NCBI GenBank assembly: GCA_946699065.1
Contig: CAMPDV010000139.1
Coordinates: 124,001 to 188,000, forward strand
Origin: Loxodes magnus
Lineage: Eukaryota > Ciliophora > Karyorelictea > Loxodida > Loxodidae
Direction of reading: 5' to 3'
Length of the DNA stretch: 64,000 bases
Positions 35,441 through 48,153 of the stretch are shown piece after piece. The notes beneath the pieces were generated by a model, which saw nothing but the letters and a program-made list of their open reading frames with translations, searched no databases and had not been told where the DNA came from. Numbering within the stretch: position 1 is the first letter of the stretch; every line of letters begins with the position of its first letter. A program made the position numbers and the translations under genes.

Positions 35441-36789
35441 AAACAAAGGAAAATAATTTATCAAAAGTAATTTAAATAAATCTATAAATAGTTTTAGTTA
35501 CTTTAAAGCATTATTAGTAAAACAGTTCAATATATTAATTATATTTATACAATACTATTGGATTATATTTTGAATATTTATAAAGTTAGTTAGAGATTAG
35601 TCATTATATATAAAAATAACATTTGCATCTAATAAATATAATTTACTTTAGTGTATAGCTGCTTAACTAAATCTAAATAATTTTTGATTAAAAGTGATTA
35701 CTAATAATATACAATTTTTTAATTAGATTAGAAGAAAAATTAAACAATTTTGATTTTTGAATTTTTTAAATAAAAATATATATTTTTGAGTTTTAATTTT
35801 GAGAATTTAATTAAGTTTTAATAAAAATCCCTTTTGAACTAAAAAATGGCGATTACACTAAAAAGAAATATTCTATTTATGATAGGAAATTTGTTTGATT
35901 AATTAAAAAGCAAAAAATAAAAATTTTCAAACTTTTTGATTATTTCTAAAGTTATTTTTTATGATTTTTTTACTAGAAAATCAGCAAAATTAGATTAAAT
36001 AATTAATAATCAGGTCTAACTAAAACTTGCAAGTGGGCTTTGTATTAATTAATTATGAATACTATGAAAATATTATTTAAAGATTAATATCATAGATGAG
36101 ATAAAATTATATAAAATTAAATGATAAATTCTTAGTAAATTAGAATTTTAAATTGATCTAATTGATAGCAAATTAATATTCACATTTAATGAAAATAAAT
36201 GTAATACTATAAATATATATCTTTTACTAAATTTGAAATAACTTTAAATAATTAACTTTATTGGTTAATTATTATTAATAGTTCTAAATTAAATTTTTTA
36301 CATTTATAAAGAAAAATAATTTTTGACTTTAATAATATAAAAGAAAATCGATTGTTTTTTATAAAATTATATTGCTTCAGTAAAAATAGATAATTTAAGT
36401 ATAGCATTTATCTTTTAAGAAATCAAAAGATAATTATAGTACAAAATAATTTAATATTTTATAATAGAAATTTAAGTAGTTTAATGATGCTAATTTTATT
36501 TTTTGTATAAAATTAACTAAATGCTATTAAAGATTTAATTTCTTAGTCCAGTTTCTTTGATTAACTTATAAAAAATTATCCTTTTTGATTTATCCCAATT
36601 TTTAGTTAGTATATTAGATGATTTATATCTTATATTATAACTACTTATTATAATACTAAAGGATTATTTAGTTTTATATTATTTTAGTTAAATTATTCTT
36701 TGCCTAGTTCAAAACATTATAATTAATCAATAATTATTATTTTAATAGAATTGCTATCTTAATGATTTTTTCAATTATCTATAGTTTTT

Positions 36790-37115
36790 TTAAATTTGAG
36801 TAAAAAGACGTAGAAAAAATTCTATAAGGTATTATTCATTAATATTTGAATGCTAATTCGAAAATAAGGAAAATAGGCTTCATAAAAGTTAGTTAATAAA
36901 TTGTTTAAGGAAATTATATTAAGTTCAAATGAATTTCGTTTTAAAGTTCGGTAAAAGAAACTTTAATAAAATCACCTTTTATATATTCGCTTTGAGATGA
37001 AAACATTCTAACAATTTCTAATAATTTTTTAATGTGCATTTAATCGTAAAGTATCAATCTCATTTCTAGATTTATAACCTTTTACTGAAACCATTCCCTC
37101 AAATAATTAAAGTGA
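36790..37115 (-). pseudogene. SFTELQ-family protein, copy 2 (frameshifted)
   Basis: The minus strand reads FEGMVSVKGYKSR in one frame, then KVSFTELQNEIHLNL in another, then AFKYQWIIPYRI. The first part matches FEEIISVQGQKSRY in the duplication partner at 49.98 kb. The later parts match the 26.9-kb copy, including a shared in-frame TGA. At least one shift is needed, so the copy is probably dead. Function unknown. Confidence 0.5.
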
Positions 37116-37469
37116 GTGCCTACCGCCTTATAATTGTCTATAAGCATAACTTTACATTTGAAATGTGAGTTAACTATTTTAATTCTTATGCCATAATAAT
37201 TGTAAGGCATTTAATATCGTAATTTAAGTATTAAACTTATCTTCTTTTTGTCTGTAGAAAGTTTTCCTATTTCGTAACTAGGATAATAAATAATTTCTTT
37301 TCTGATGTATAAAAGATTTAAAAGAATCTATCAATTCTATAAACTAAAATGAAATAAATACAAATATATGTAATAAATTATGTTTCCGTTGTTTAAAAGC
37401 TTTTCGAATAATAGAACTCAAGCTTGCTGTATATTTTTTATAGTAGAAATAGTTAATTTTAAAATATTT

Positions 37470-38448
37470 AATTACTATATCTAATTAATTAATTTTAACT
37501 AAAAGGGTTTTGGGTCATCTTTAATTAGAGAAAATGTTTCCTCAAGATAAAGACAATAAAAGTTTTTATATTCACTTTCAACTGTACATATCTTCATCTG
37601 AGTCATTTTCAAAATGGAATAATTCTTCTTTCTCTTCAAGGAGCTCTTAGAATTGTTCTTCCATCTTCTTGTAATTTATCTCCAGCTTCTCTAAATAAAT
37701 TCGAAGTTTGTCATTGTTTTTTTGAAGCTATTTTATTATTATTAATTATTAGTTTCTGCTTAAGTAATGTCAAGCTTGATTTAATTAATCCTTTTTTCTT
37801 TCTATAGACTCCTCCATAGCAGTTGTATAACCTTCTCGATGCTCCAAATTCATTTCTGTGCTGCTGAAGCACTCTTTTTCACTTACGACATTATTTTCAT
37901 AAATGTCCAATCCTTTGGCAGTAATTACAACGTTTTATTAAGGGTTTGAAATAAAAATGTTATTGTATTTAAGCATTTTTTTCTAATTCCATCTTATCTG
38001 CTTGAGGTTAGTTTTTTTTTTTATTTTTAATGAACCTTTTCTTTAATTTTTTATGGATTCGTTGCTAGATTTTTTTTCTAATTTGACAGATTGGAAGTTA
38101 AGGCTTCAATTTAAGACTAAATTTAACTTATATAGTCTTGATCTTCCTTTTATTTATCTTAGAAAAGAAGTCGAAGATTCTAATTTTCTTCCTTCAGGAT
38201 CTATATTTCTTCATTTATTTTCTCAATTAATGAATAAAACTATACGATGTCCTGTTCATGGATTTTCTCAAGTTTCTTAATTTTGCTTGGAAATTCATTT
38301 TTTCCAAATTCTTAACATCTATAGTATTATCTTTTTTAAATTCTTGGTTCTTGTTATTTAATTGATTCATAGGATTGATCTATTAGGTTAAGCTTTAAAG
38401 TTTAGATTACCGGTTTTTTCCATTTTTTATTGACAATTACTATATCTA
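37470..38448 (-). mobile_element. coiled-coil/CCHC retroelement with 14-bp TSD
   Basis: A perfect 14-bp direct repeat, AATTACTATATCTA, at 37470-37483 and 38435-38448 encloses 951 bp. Duplication copy 2 (about 51.31-51.36 kb) lacks the element, an independent empty site. The element lies on the minus strand and ends at low coordinates with CTTTTAGTT and an A/T tail. It holds a coil at 38030-38300 (FYSLIEKINEEIQILKEENQ), a zinc knuckle at 37888-37929 (C-N-Y-C-Q-R-I-G-H-L-W-K-Q-C, Trp = TGA at 37897-37899) and a second coil (LEKLEINYKKMEEQFQELLE). Frames shift between parts. Confidence 0.85.
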
Positions 38449-39031
38449 TATTCCATTTTCTCATATGTGTAATACAAAATATCCGCAAATGGTTTTAAAA
38501 TACCAAGATATGTTTTAATATCTCATTATTAAAAAACTACTCTTTCCTCTGTAAAATGCTAATCAGAGATGCTTATTTGACGCATTTTATTAGTTTTTTT
38601 AAGTTAATTGAGAATATTAAGTATGTAATTCACTATTATCTGATTTACTACATTTCATCAACTTTTAAATTATATTTTACTTATTTTATTTTCCTTTTAA
38701 ATATTAATTACTCATATTTATCAATTTTAACTACAATTAGTTTATTTTAATTTACTTAATCCGTTTAATAAAATCTGCATTTTTTCAGATTGATAAAAGA
38801 ATAAATTATCTATCATTCTTCACATAGATACTATGATCATAATTATTAAATATTAATCCAAAAATATTACTTTTACTTTCTGACTTACGAAAGATAGCAT
38901 CTTAATATAGTAAAGCAAGTATAGAAAAAATGATCTTCTATAAGTAATTTTCTATTATTTAAGATTTAACTTGATTATAGAAATGATTATTAATATATGT
39001 CTCTATTAATCAAATCTGGAAATCTACTAAC

Positions 39032-39263
39032 TTTATGATTTAAACTTTATTAAAACTAAAAGAGTCTTGCGACATCTTTTAATTATTGGAATTGCTTCCT
39101 TCAATTAAAGTTTCTATAATATTATTTAAAAACTTTTCAACTCTTCACGCTTTCATCTTCATCCTCTTTTTCAGCTAAATCAATTCATTCACCTCAAATC
39201 TTCCACTAGTTCTTCTTGCTCTTCTTTTCCTTCCTCATTTTCTTGACTCTTATTTATGATTTA
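39032..39263 (-). mobile_element. 210-bp insertion with 11-bp TSD
   Basis: TTTATGATTTA at 39032-39042 and 39253-39263 flanks 210 bp that is missing from duplication copy 2 at 51.90 kb. The plus-strand left edge, AACTAAAAGAGTCTTGCGACATC, resembles the left edge of the 951-bp element at 37.49 kb, and the minus strand keeps an acidic stretch (EDEDESVKSWK) like that element's C-terminus. It is a strongly 5'-truncated copy of the same family. Confidence 0.8.
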
Positions 39264-40499
39264 TTAAAGAAGTTTCTCTTCTTAAAGATAATGATTAGTT
39301 ACTATTGATAGAAATATAATAAATTAACTTTTTAAATAATTAAAAATTTGCTTACTAATTTATTCTTAAGTAATTGATTATTACAATATAATAATTACAA
39401 CTTAATTACCTGTACCTTTGTATATACGTATATGATTATAGCTTAGTTAATTATATAAAGGCCATTTTAATGAATAAATCTTAAATTCTATTAAAATTAT
39501 TATTTTCCAGATTATTTCTAAATTTATAAAAGAGTAATAAAATCTCAAATTTTATAAGTGAATTATCTTAAAACCATTTAAGAAGAATATTTTACAAGTA
39601 ATTTACATAATCTTTAATAAAATAAATTTACATAATTGGCATGCACATGTTAGTTTGATTCTATTTTAACTGCAGTAAATTAATTATAAACTTTCAAGTT
39701 TTCTTTTTCGTTTTCTATAATATTTATTTTATAAATTAACTTACATAACTTTATTTTCCTTAATTTTTAAAATAAAGGAAAATACTTATTTCTTTTTCAT
39801 ATTTCATTAAAAATTAATTAATTCAATTTTCCTTAATAAACTTTATTCTTTTTACAATTTTTTAAAATTCCCTATTATTTCAAGTTTTAGTTAATTGATA
39901 TAAATATAGCTCATTATTAGGCTCCTTATGAATATGAAATTAATTCTCACGAATAGAAATATTTTATTTTTTTATTAATCAATGCTAATTATTAAGAACT
40001 TATTGTTTTTATTATTGAAAGATTTTAGTAAGAATATAAATAAGTTAATTTTTAAATATCTACAAGACATAATTTATACTGATTAATTCACATTATAATT
40101 CAATTAAGTAATGAATACTTTTCATTTACATTATTTTAATAATTAATTAAAATTTTTATTTCTTTTAATAAATTTTCTAAATATCATACTTAATAAAAAT
40201 TATACATTTTTTTAATATACATAGAAGATATCTCTTCTAATCTATTTTTATAAAACCATAAATCAAATATTTTGCTTTCACTAAAAATAAATTATTTTCT
40301 TCTTAATTGTCTTTTAAAATCCACTTCCATTCTTTTTTCAAACAGTAACTATTATTGTTGGTTGTAAAGGTCAATTTTTGAAACTATTAACTCCTTTTAA
40401 CTTTATATTTTAGCTTTAAAAAAGTAAAAATTATTAAATATCACAGTTAAATAAGGAAAGTAATTTCTGATAGTAAATAAGTAATTTAGATATAAATAA

Positions 40500-40905
40500 A
40501 TTTTATTATAGAGCGCGTAGCACTCTCGTTGGTGCGCAGCTCTTTAAAAAATATTTCATACTGACAAGAATGTTCAATACTGATATAATTTCAGAATACT
40601 CATAATCTTTAATACTTGTTGGAAATTCAAGGACATGGCAGGGTTGTGTCTCATTGCATCACCAAAGCAGAGGACGACTTGTGTCAATTATGGGCACTTA
40701 AATTCCCCACCTCTGATGAAGCTCGCAAAAATAATTTCCTTTTATTTCCAGAATTAAAAACTCAAATAAGCCAGTATCGAAGGATGAATTAGCAGATATC
40801 TCGAGGAAAAGCCAAAGCAGAGGAAGATATAAAGTCGATTATGGATACTTAGCTTGCCTAACCTCTGATGAAGATGTCCCTTGTTGTTCACCTTCGAGCA
40901 ACTAT
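40500..40905 (-). mobile_element. SINE-like element, inverted copy
   Basis: Reverse-complement match of 16563-17029 over its full length. The 3' stem-loop is at 40511-40542 (GAGCGCGTAGCAC pairing with GTGCGCAGCTC around a short loop), followed at low coordinates by an A/T tail. The other end, GTTCACCTTCGAGCAACTAT, equals the 5' end of the other copy with one change. Both internal modules are present. Confidence 0.75.
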
Positions 40906-40989
40906 ATTAAAAAATGAATAATAAAGTTATTATATAATAAAAAATTAATTTATCATTAAAAACTTAGCATTTATAGATTTTTTCAGATT

Positions 40990-41820
40990 ATAGTTCACAT
41001 TGCTAAAAAAAAGAGAAAAATGGAGAGTTGGAACAAAGGTTTTCTTATCGAAAAGATTACTCGTAATACTACTGATCAATCTTTCTAAAATTAACAAAAA
41101 CCAACTAAGATTTAAAAGAAAAAATATTGCTAAATATCAGAAGAAAAATAACTACCTGTAAAAATTCCTAAATAGAGGCATACATTTAATCAATAAATGA
41201 ATTTAGAAAAGGAATAACTCGTGGAGATTATTTTCGACTACACTGATAAAGTCGAGAATCTCGAGCATTATGTTATCAGTTAATAACAAGATTTATAAGA
41301 TCATGTGGACGATGAGAAGCCACACACTGAATTTGTAACAAAATAGGATATTGATAACAGATATCAAGAAATAGAATGCGATATTGTTAGACTAGATGAA
41401 AAAATGGGAATAGACTTTTAAAAATATGAAAATGCCTTTTAGCAAGTTAAAGAAAATAAGCAAAGGTTAGAGAAATTAGACTAATAGCCATAAAAAAATC
41501 AAGATTCAATGATAATAGAAGAACAACCCATAATTTAAGAAAAATACTTTAAATAAAAGTGCTACATATGTGGCAGTCAATATCATATTTGAAGAAGATG
41601 CTAGGGAAATAAGGAAATTAGAAAAAAGATTTGAAATGAATTGACCATGCTTTATCCTTCCTCAGATGGTTAATTATGACGTAAGAAGATAACTCCAAGA
41701 CCGTTCGGAAAGCTCGGAAGTGTACTTGGGTGGAGACACCGGGGAGTCCGAGACCCTGTAAAAGGGAACACTCCATTAACCTTAAAATTTTTAATTTAAT
41801 TTAATAGTTCACATTGCTAA
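40990..41820 (+). mobile_element. intact coiled-coil/CCHC retroelement with 17-bp TSD
   Basis: A perfect 17-bp direct repeat, ATAGTTCACATTGCTAA, at 40990-41006 and 41804-41820 flanks 797 bp. The 5' end is an A-rich leader just before the ATG; the 3' end is TTTTTAATTTAATTTA. The ORF is unbroken. The perfect TSD and intact frame make this the youngest insertion in the window. No polymerase is encoded, so it must use one in trans. Confidence 0.9.
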
Positions 41821-41823
41821 TGA
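41020..41823 (+). CDS. coiled-coil plus CCHC zinc-knuckle protein, intact
   Basis: ATG 41020-41022; the frame stays open for 267 codons to a TGA at 41821-41823, just past the target-site duplication. Order: polar N-terminus, coiled coil (NLEKEQLVEIIFDYTDKVEN, RYQEIECDIVRLDEKMG, QVKENKQRLEKLDQQ), linker IQEKYFKQK, zinc knuckle at 41560-41601 (C-Y-I-C-G-S-Q-Y-H-I-W-R-R-C), basic tail. Three internal TGAs (41590, 41632, 41677) align with Trp or aromatic residues of the 20.9-kb copy (HLWRRC, KIWNDL, EIYKKK). The only TGA that could stop it lies in host DNA, so a TAA near 41799 may be the real stop. Probably an RNA-binding ORF1/Gag-like protein. Confidence 0.8.
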
Positions 41824-41829
41824 AAAAAA

Positions 41830-42170
41830 ATATTGATTAGTAAATTTTAATAAAAACATTTAACAATATAAGAAATTATTATTTATTATAGCATAATTTA
41901 TATATTAATTTCTAGATTATTCAAAATAAAATTATTAAGTAAGTATATTATAAAAAGTTTATCTATTTTCTTCCATTTTTATTTTTAAAAAACATTAAAT
42001 AGCAATTTCTAGTTTTTCCACAATTAATCAAAAATTCAGTTTCAGTTCACTATATTACTCATCTACCATTTTAGCCATCTAAAGAAATCTTAAACAACTC
42101 AAAATAATCAAACAATATTTTTTATTTTCTTTATATTATTTATTCTGAAGATAAAGAATTTATATAATTC
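41830..42170. other. A/T-rich spacer
   Basis: A/T-rich, no motif recognised. Confidence 0.5.
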
Positions 42171-42479
42171 ACTTTTTGAAAATTAATTATATTAAATTTA
42201 ACTATGTAATCAAAATTTGTTTCATATTATTAAGATGCTTATTTTATGTATTAAGCAACAAATTTATTTCGTTAAAAATAATTTCTAAGAACGTCAATTA
42301 ATTTTTATGCTTGATAACTAATTTCTTAATTTTTTATCCATTTTTTATAAAATAATCTAAATTTTTTTATTTATAAAATATGCTTTGTTTGACCTAATAT
42401 ATGGTCATTATTTTAAAACCAAAATAAAAAGTTAAAATATTAAAACTAAAAAAATTGTTAAATTTACGTTCCTTTTTTT

Positions 42480-42949
42480 GATATTTAAAAAATGCTAAAA
42501 TTACCTCATCTTATTCGATTTCCGCTGGGTTAAGTTTTTATCCTTGATATTGTTTTTCTAAATAATTATTAAAGTAGGTTACTCCTACTCATTTCGCTAT
42601 GTTTATTTGCGCATTTTCAAAAACCTTTTGTGTCATTTGTTCTTTTCGATTTCCAACTACTGAGAGAATTTGTTCGTATTCATTTCTGGGGATAATGGCT
42701 TGCAACATTTGTTTTTTCTTATAGATGTTTTCGTTTTGGGACTTATTTCTCTTGTTTTTTCTCATCATTTCTCCGAGAAGTTTGCTTTATCTTTCTAAAA
42801 GCGTTTTTTTGGTTATTAAAGTTATGCAAATTTTCACTGTTTGGTAAACTCTTACATGACTTTAGAATTCCTTGCCTGCAATCCCGTTCCAGGTATGGCG
42901 GCATGTAGGAAGTGGGACTGCTATATTTCTTTAGAGCTAAAGTATCCAT
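42480..42949 (-). pseudogene. unidentified protein, frameshifted
   Basis: ATG 42949 opens MDTLALKKYSSPTSYMPPYL followed by RDCRQGILKSCKSLPNSENL. Around 42815 the better reading moves to another frame: LLERQSKLLGEMMRKNKR, MLQAIIPRNEYEQILSVVGN, NAQINIAKWVGVTYFNNYLE, LNPAEIEQDEVILAFF. Both parts look like genuine protein; Trp in IAKWVG is TGA. The shift could be a short intron, a deletion or an assembly error. The end is uncertain, since the frame stays open into A/T-rich DNA until TGA 42169-42171. No domain was recognised. Confidence 0.5.
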
Positions 42950-42959
42950 ATTTTTTATT

Positions 42960-45480
42960 GAAAATTATTATAATATTTATCCATTTAAATTAGTAAAATT
43001 ATAAATTTTAGTAATTCTATACTAATATACATAGCTTAAACTAGTTTAGATTTTTAAACTTTGAATACAGTTTAAGTTAAAATATTTACTAAATATAAAA
43101 ATTAAAAGCTATAAATGTTTTTATTTTTAATAATTCTTATAATTGATAAAATTAAATTTTCTAATAGTAAGACATTTAATTCTATTTTACAAAATACTTA
43201 TATTAGCATTATTTTACCCTTAAGATCTCCCCCGATAATTATAAGTTATCTGTTTCTAAATAACTTTTAAGTAAAGAATCTTAATAATTTTGCCTATCTT
43301 TTACTTCTTACAGCATAATTTTATATTTCATTTGAGTTAAACTATTTCTAATAGATAATAGAATTAGAGAAAAAATTGGTAGTAATCAAAATATAATCAG
43401 CGAATAAACTATTTTTGCGATAAATGAAATTTACAAATTAATTTATACTCAAATAGTAGCTTTTATGGTATAATCATTATAATACTTTTTTTGTTCCTTT
43501 AGTATATTTATATTAACTTTACTATTATTCACTACCTCAATGTCATTTTATAATTAAAATCTTATATTCTATAGGTATTATCATTAGTGTTTTCAGATTT
43601 CTCTCAAATCCTTTATAAGGGATTGAAGTCTCTCATCAATATACAAAGGTTATTATTAGTCAATCAAATTAATAATGAAATAAGTTAAAAATAAACTAAT
43701 ATTATTAATTTTAATAGCTCATAGAATCATCATTTTTCTGATCTTTACAGCACACAACTTTAAACCTAAACTATTGCTTTATAATTATAATATAAAATTA
43801 GGTAACTCAAAATTAGTTATATGAAAAGTTTCTTAATTCAGGAATTAGAGTATCTAAAATACAGCATAAATAGACTAATAAATAAGCACAAATTTTTAAA
43901 TGAAAGGTTTATTAGTGCAAAGCGAATTATTACTCTGATATTTAGACCTAAATAAGTAACCTTAGAAGCATTTAAAATATATTATAAACATTATAATAAT
44001 AAAACTTATTAGAAACACAAAAAATATGAAATGAGTTAATAAATTTAAATATATAATAATAAAAGAAAAAGCTACAGTAAAACTCAATATTTAACTGATA
44101 AACAATAATTTTTAAATATTATTTATTGAAGATTACTCATCCCTTTTTACAAGCTTTAATTTTACAAACTAAGTAAATTAAAATTTTCTTAATTTACTTT
44201 CTAATATACTACAGCTTATTTAATATAACTTATTATTTTTTTGATGCAAATAAAAAATCATAATTTTATTTCTTGAGATCAAACTAACACTATTTTATAT
44301 TATTATAGATAATAACTAGACTTAAAGGGTTATATTTTAATTCCAATTGGAAAAAGATATTTAATAGGCTTTATTAAAGTATATTAAAAGTATATATTGT
44401 TAATATAACTAAGTAATAATTATTTATTATAATAGTAAAATAGAAACTAAATATTAAAGAAATAGTAAAAATAGCAAATTAAATAAATATATTATTATTT
44501 ACTATTATTCTATATGTTTAGTATAGCAGATTATTATTAAATATTTGTTAATAAAATATGTTATTTTTTATTCTCATTAAAAATAGAAAGGTTTAAACCT
44601 TAATAATTTTCAAAAGAAGACTACACAGAAAAAAGAGTTTAAAAGTTATAATATTAAGAATTTGAATATTATTTAAATATCTTAAATGTGTTAGTTTTTT
44701 ACTTAAAACTAGTAAGTATTTTAAATAATATATCCTATTCATTCTTGGAATTTCGTTTTAAAAAATTAAAAAATATATGAAAAAAATTAATCTAAATTTT
44801 AGATATTATACTTATAATATTTAATAGAAAATATATAAATTTATATTAAGAAAATTCTAACATTAGATTTAAATTTTATAATTACGTATACTAAGTAAAA
44901 TCTATAAAAAGATAGTAAAAAAGAAATAAAATTGCAATTTATTTTTATTTACAAAAAATAATCTTATAAAATGATAAATTTCTAATTTAATTATAAAAGT
45001 ACTCATAAAAAATAAATATTTGAGATAATATTTTATTATAAAATGATTAAAATCATTCTGTTACTTGGTTAGTTATTATTGATAATTAAAGATGAACAAA
45101 TAAAGTTTATGAAGTGAATTAAAAGTAATGATTTATATATAAAAGTAGATATAATTATTATTTCTTATAGTAAATATATAAACTAAGTAAAATATAATAA
45201 TTATTAAATAAAGAGGTAAATATATTATGAATTACTATATCATTAAATAATATAAATTAAAATAATTTAACCACTTTTAGGATATTTCTTAAATTATCAA
45301 GGCATATTAAAACTATTTTTATTTCTTTTTATCATTATTTCGTATCGTCAGTACAAAATATTTAGATAATTTAGTATTATTATTCAGTATATTAGATGAT
45401 GAGTATCTTACACTATCATTTATTTCTTGAAATTTATCTTATTATATTAATTAAAGAATTATTTAATAGTTTTCTCTAAG
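42960..45480. other. A/T-rich stretch, part of an older duplicated segment
   Basis: No gene recognised. The right part (about 45.3-45.75 kb) resembles 36.59-36.95 kb, for example AGTATATTAGATGATnnnTATCTTA, suggesting a third and older copy of the duplicated segment. Confidence 0.4.
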
Positions 45481-45979
45481 ATAATTCTTTACATATTTTA
45501 AATAATTCAATCTATTTAGAAATCTTATTCTTTTTCCAGAAATTGACTAATTTAGTGAATTTTTCAAATATCTATAAACTTTTTAGTAATTAAAGTGTAA
45601 GAAAGAATTGGATTTAATTAAGTGGACATTCAGTTGATTTTAATATATATCTACGAAAATAGAATAAATAGGCATATATTTTGGTGGTAAGATAATTAAA
45701 AGATAATCGAACCGTAAGTAATTTCAAAGGAATTTCATTTTAGTTTGTCAAGCAAGAACTTCGATAGAATTAATAATATAAATTTTCCTTCTGCAAGTTT
45801 GCTATTGATTTAAAGAAAAAAGTTTCTTACATATTTAAGAAAAAAAATTATCAATAATAAATGTTATTCTTGCGGGAATTTCATCCTGTACCATTGACTT
45901 AATAATCAAAAGAAAAAATAAATATTTAAATGTCTTTTCCCATTATTTTCAAATCTTGTACAGTTTACTTAATGATTAA

Positions 45980-46420
45980 CTTCTCTTTGCCAATAATCCT
46001 TTCTTTTTTCCTAAAAATTTCTCCTAAGCCTTCGCAGCTAAGCTTTCAAATTAATTCTTGATATTTCCCTAGTATTATCTTTTTATTTTTGTTATTTTTT
46101 TCAAGTCGCTTTTCGGTACTATCTAAGGATATATATAAATTTTTAACATATTTTCAGTAGTTTTTTGACAAATTGCAATAATGAAACTGTTTCTTCCTAT
46201 TTTCCTAATTTTTAATCTGAACATCTTCTACTTGTATTCGATCAGATTTTTAACCCTGTTTTTAAAGTTTGTAGTTAAATTCTCTTTACTACTTAAACAT
46301 CTAATCTGTTTATAGATTTTGCTTATCTATTTTCTTAGACTGGGTGCTAGGTTTCTACTCTTGTTTTTTCCAAATTTTAGAAGGATTTAGATCTCTTCTT
46401 AAGACATAAATCTTGAGTAA
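45980..46420 (-). pseudogene. decayed coiled-coil/CCHC copy
   Basis: At about 46145-46186 the minus strand reads F-H-Y-C-N-L-S-K-N-Y-W-K-Y-V, the zinc-knuckle spacing with three ligands changed. Its TGA codon lies exactly where H-L-W-R-R-C copies have Trp. The surrounding text is Lys/Arg/Gln-rich like the family. Confidence 0.4.
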
Positions 46421-46429
46421 TTTTTTTAA

Positions 46430-47550
46430 ATTTTTTAAATTACTCCAAAATATTTCGAAGTTTATTACTTTTTAAGATTTTACAAACAGTTTCCAATTAA
46501 TAAATTTATGATATCTATATATATGAAAAAGATGATTTTCTCATTAGTTTAATATTATAAATATTTAATAGAAATTTTATAAAAAAGTAAATATGAATGT
46601 TTTTTCTTCATATTAATAATTGAATAATGTTCTATTTTAAAAAGCATTTTAAGTTAATTCTAATAATTTTTAACTTTTAATAGAGTTGCTGATTGGAATT
46701 TTATTATTACTATTTAATTTAAAAATTACTTTTTATTCTTTTATTTGATAAAAAATGTAAAATAAATTTAATATTATTTAAATATTTTATTATTAAATTA
46801 TTTATTATCTTATACTATTTCTTAACTTTAAAGTATTTATTTTATTTTATTAAAATGTTCTATAACATTTTAATTTTCCAAAATTTTCAATTATATATTT
46901 ATAATAATTAACATTAAGCCTATCAATTTTTAATATGTTTTCCAATTTCTAATTATAACGATAAAATAAATATTGTATAGGTTTTATTCTATTAACATAT
47001 TTATTTAAAAAATTAATGTCTTTACTATCTTAAAATAAGTAATTAATGGTAAGAATTCTTAATATTCTAATTTAGAAATGTTTGATTTTCCAATATAAAG
47101 TTAAATGATATTTAGTAATTTTACTAAAACTAAACTATTTTCTTATAAATTTACTTATTTTTCTTATATTAAGATATTAAATTACTATTCACATTTACAT
47201 TATATTTCATTCTATATTATAGTTATTTCTTATTTCTTATTCATAGTTTAAAATAATAAAGATAATAAAATATTTTAATTTAATAAATTATAGTTAATAC
47301 TAGATATTGTAATTTAACTAAGTAATATATCAGCATCAATCTTTTAATTAGCTTTAAAACTATTTATATTTATAGTATAAAGTCAAATAATAATTAAATA
47401 TATATTTATGCTAAATTTATAATTATTGATGCTTTCTTATAACTTTATCTTTCTTTAGTTTTACTCTAAAAATATTAAATTTAATTATATGGTTTCCAAT
47501 TTCTTCAGTCTATAGTACTTTCATCTATCGATAGATCCTATAGTTTGTCG
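46430..47550. other. A/T-rich stretch, no gene recognised
   Basis: Very A/T-rich with no supported feature. Confidence 0.5.
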
Positions 47551-47559
47551 ATTTTATAA

Positions 47560-48153
47560 AGTAATCACTATTACCTCGGAATACTTTTACTTACTTCTAA
47601 GTTAGCGTTATAAAGATAGATATGATTGGTAATTAGTTTATCATAATAGGTCAAATAGTTATTTAGATAATCAATTTTAAGATGTTAAGTAGTTAGCAAG
47701 AAGGATATGAGCATTTTGGAGAAATACATTAAATATTTCGTTAAGAAATTCATAGTCTTCAGTTGCTTTACGATTGTTTTATTATTATCTGGCATGTAGC
47801 AGGAAATAATAAGTATATCGTCAAGTTTGATCGTACAAAAGTAAGCAAAGAATCCTTATAATCTATTTTAATAATATTTAAAGTATATTTAGCCAGAATA
47901 TAAGCATCACCTTTTCCATATAAGCTTCTTTATAATAAATACAAAATTTCTACACGAAAGTATTTTTTCAATGATTTTTATTCTAGTAAAATATTTGATA
48001 AATAAAGTGAAATTCCTTTAGCAGCACATTTTCAAAGCCTCTAATCATGATCATTTTAACTGTAGAACTGTTAATCTATCCTTTTTAGAGTTCTAAATAA
48101 AGTTCAACGTAGCTATTATAAACTAATTTTTCATTTTCAAGCATTTTACTCAT
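47560..48153 (-). pseudogene. unidentified protein, probably frameshifted
   Basis: ATG 48153 opens MSKMLENEKLVYNSYVELYL and TVKMIMIRGFENV. Near 48035 the better reading changes frame to KGISLYLSNILLEQKSLKKY, RVEILYLLQRSLYGKGDAYI and DYKDSLLTFVRSNLTIYLL. A single missing base explains the change. Composition is unlike A/T noise. No domain or relative was recognised. Confidence 0.35.

Larger units (their letters stand above)
34960..40330. repeat. segmental duplication, copy 1
   Basis: A direct, diverged match to about 48480-53060. Anchors: TAAGCTAGTAATTTATATAA (35.01 and 48.56 kb), ACAGTTcAATATATtAaT (35.52 and 48.69 kb), CAAATGGTTTtaAAATACCA (38.49 and 51.37 kb), and AATTTCTCTTCTTAAAG-type sequence (39.27 and 51.91 kb). 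This copy carries at least three insertions absent from copy 2, at about 35.1-35.45, 37.484-38.434 and 39.043-39.252 kb. Edges are approximate. Confidence 0.75.

Noticed and set aside
38053..38280. 75-codon plus-strand frame
   Set aside because: Antisense to the coiled coil of the 951-bp element; the minus strand has the family layout.
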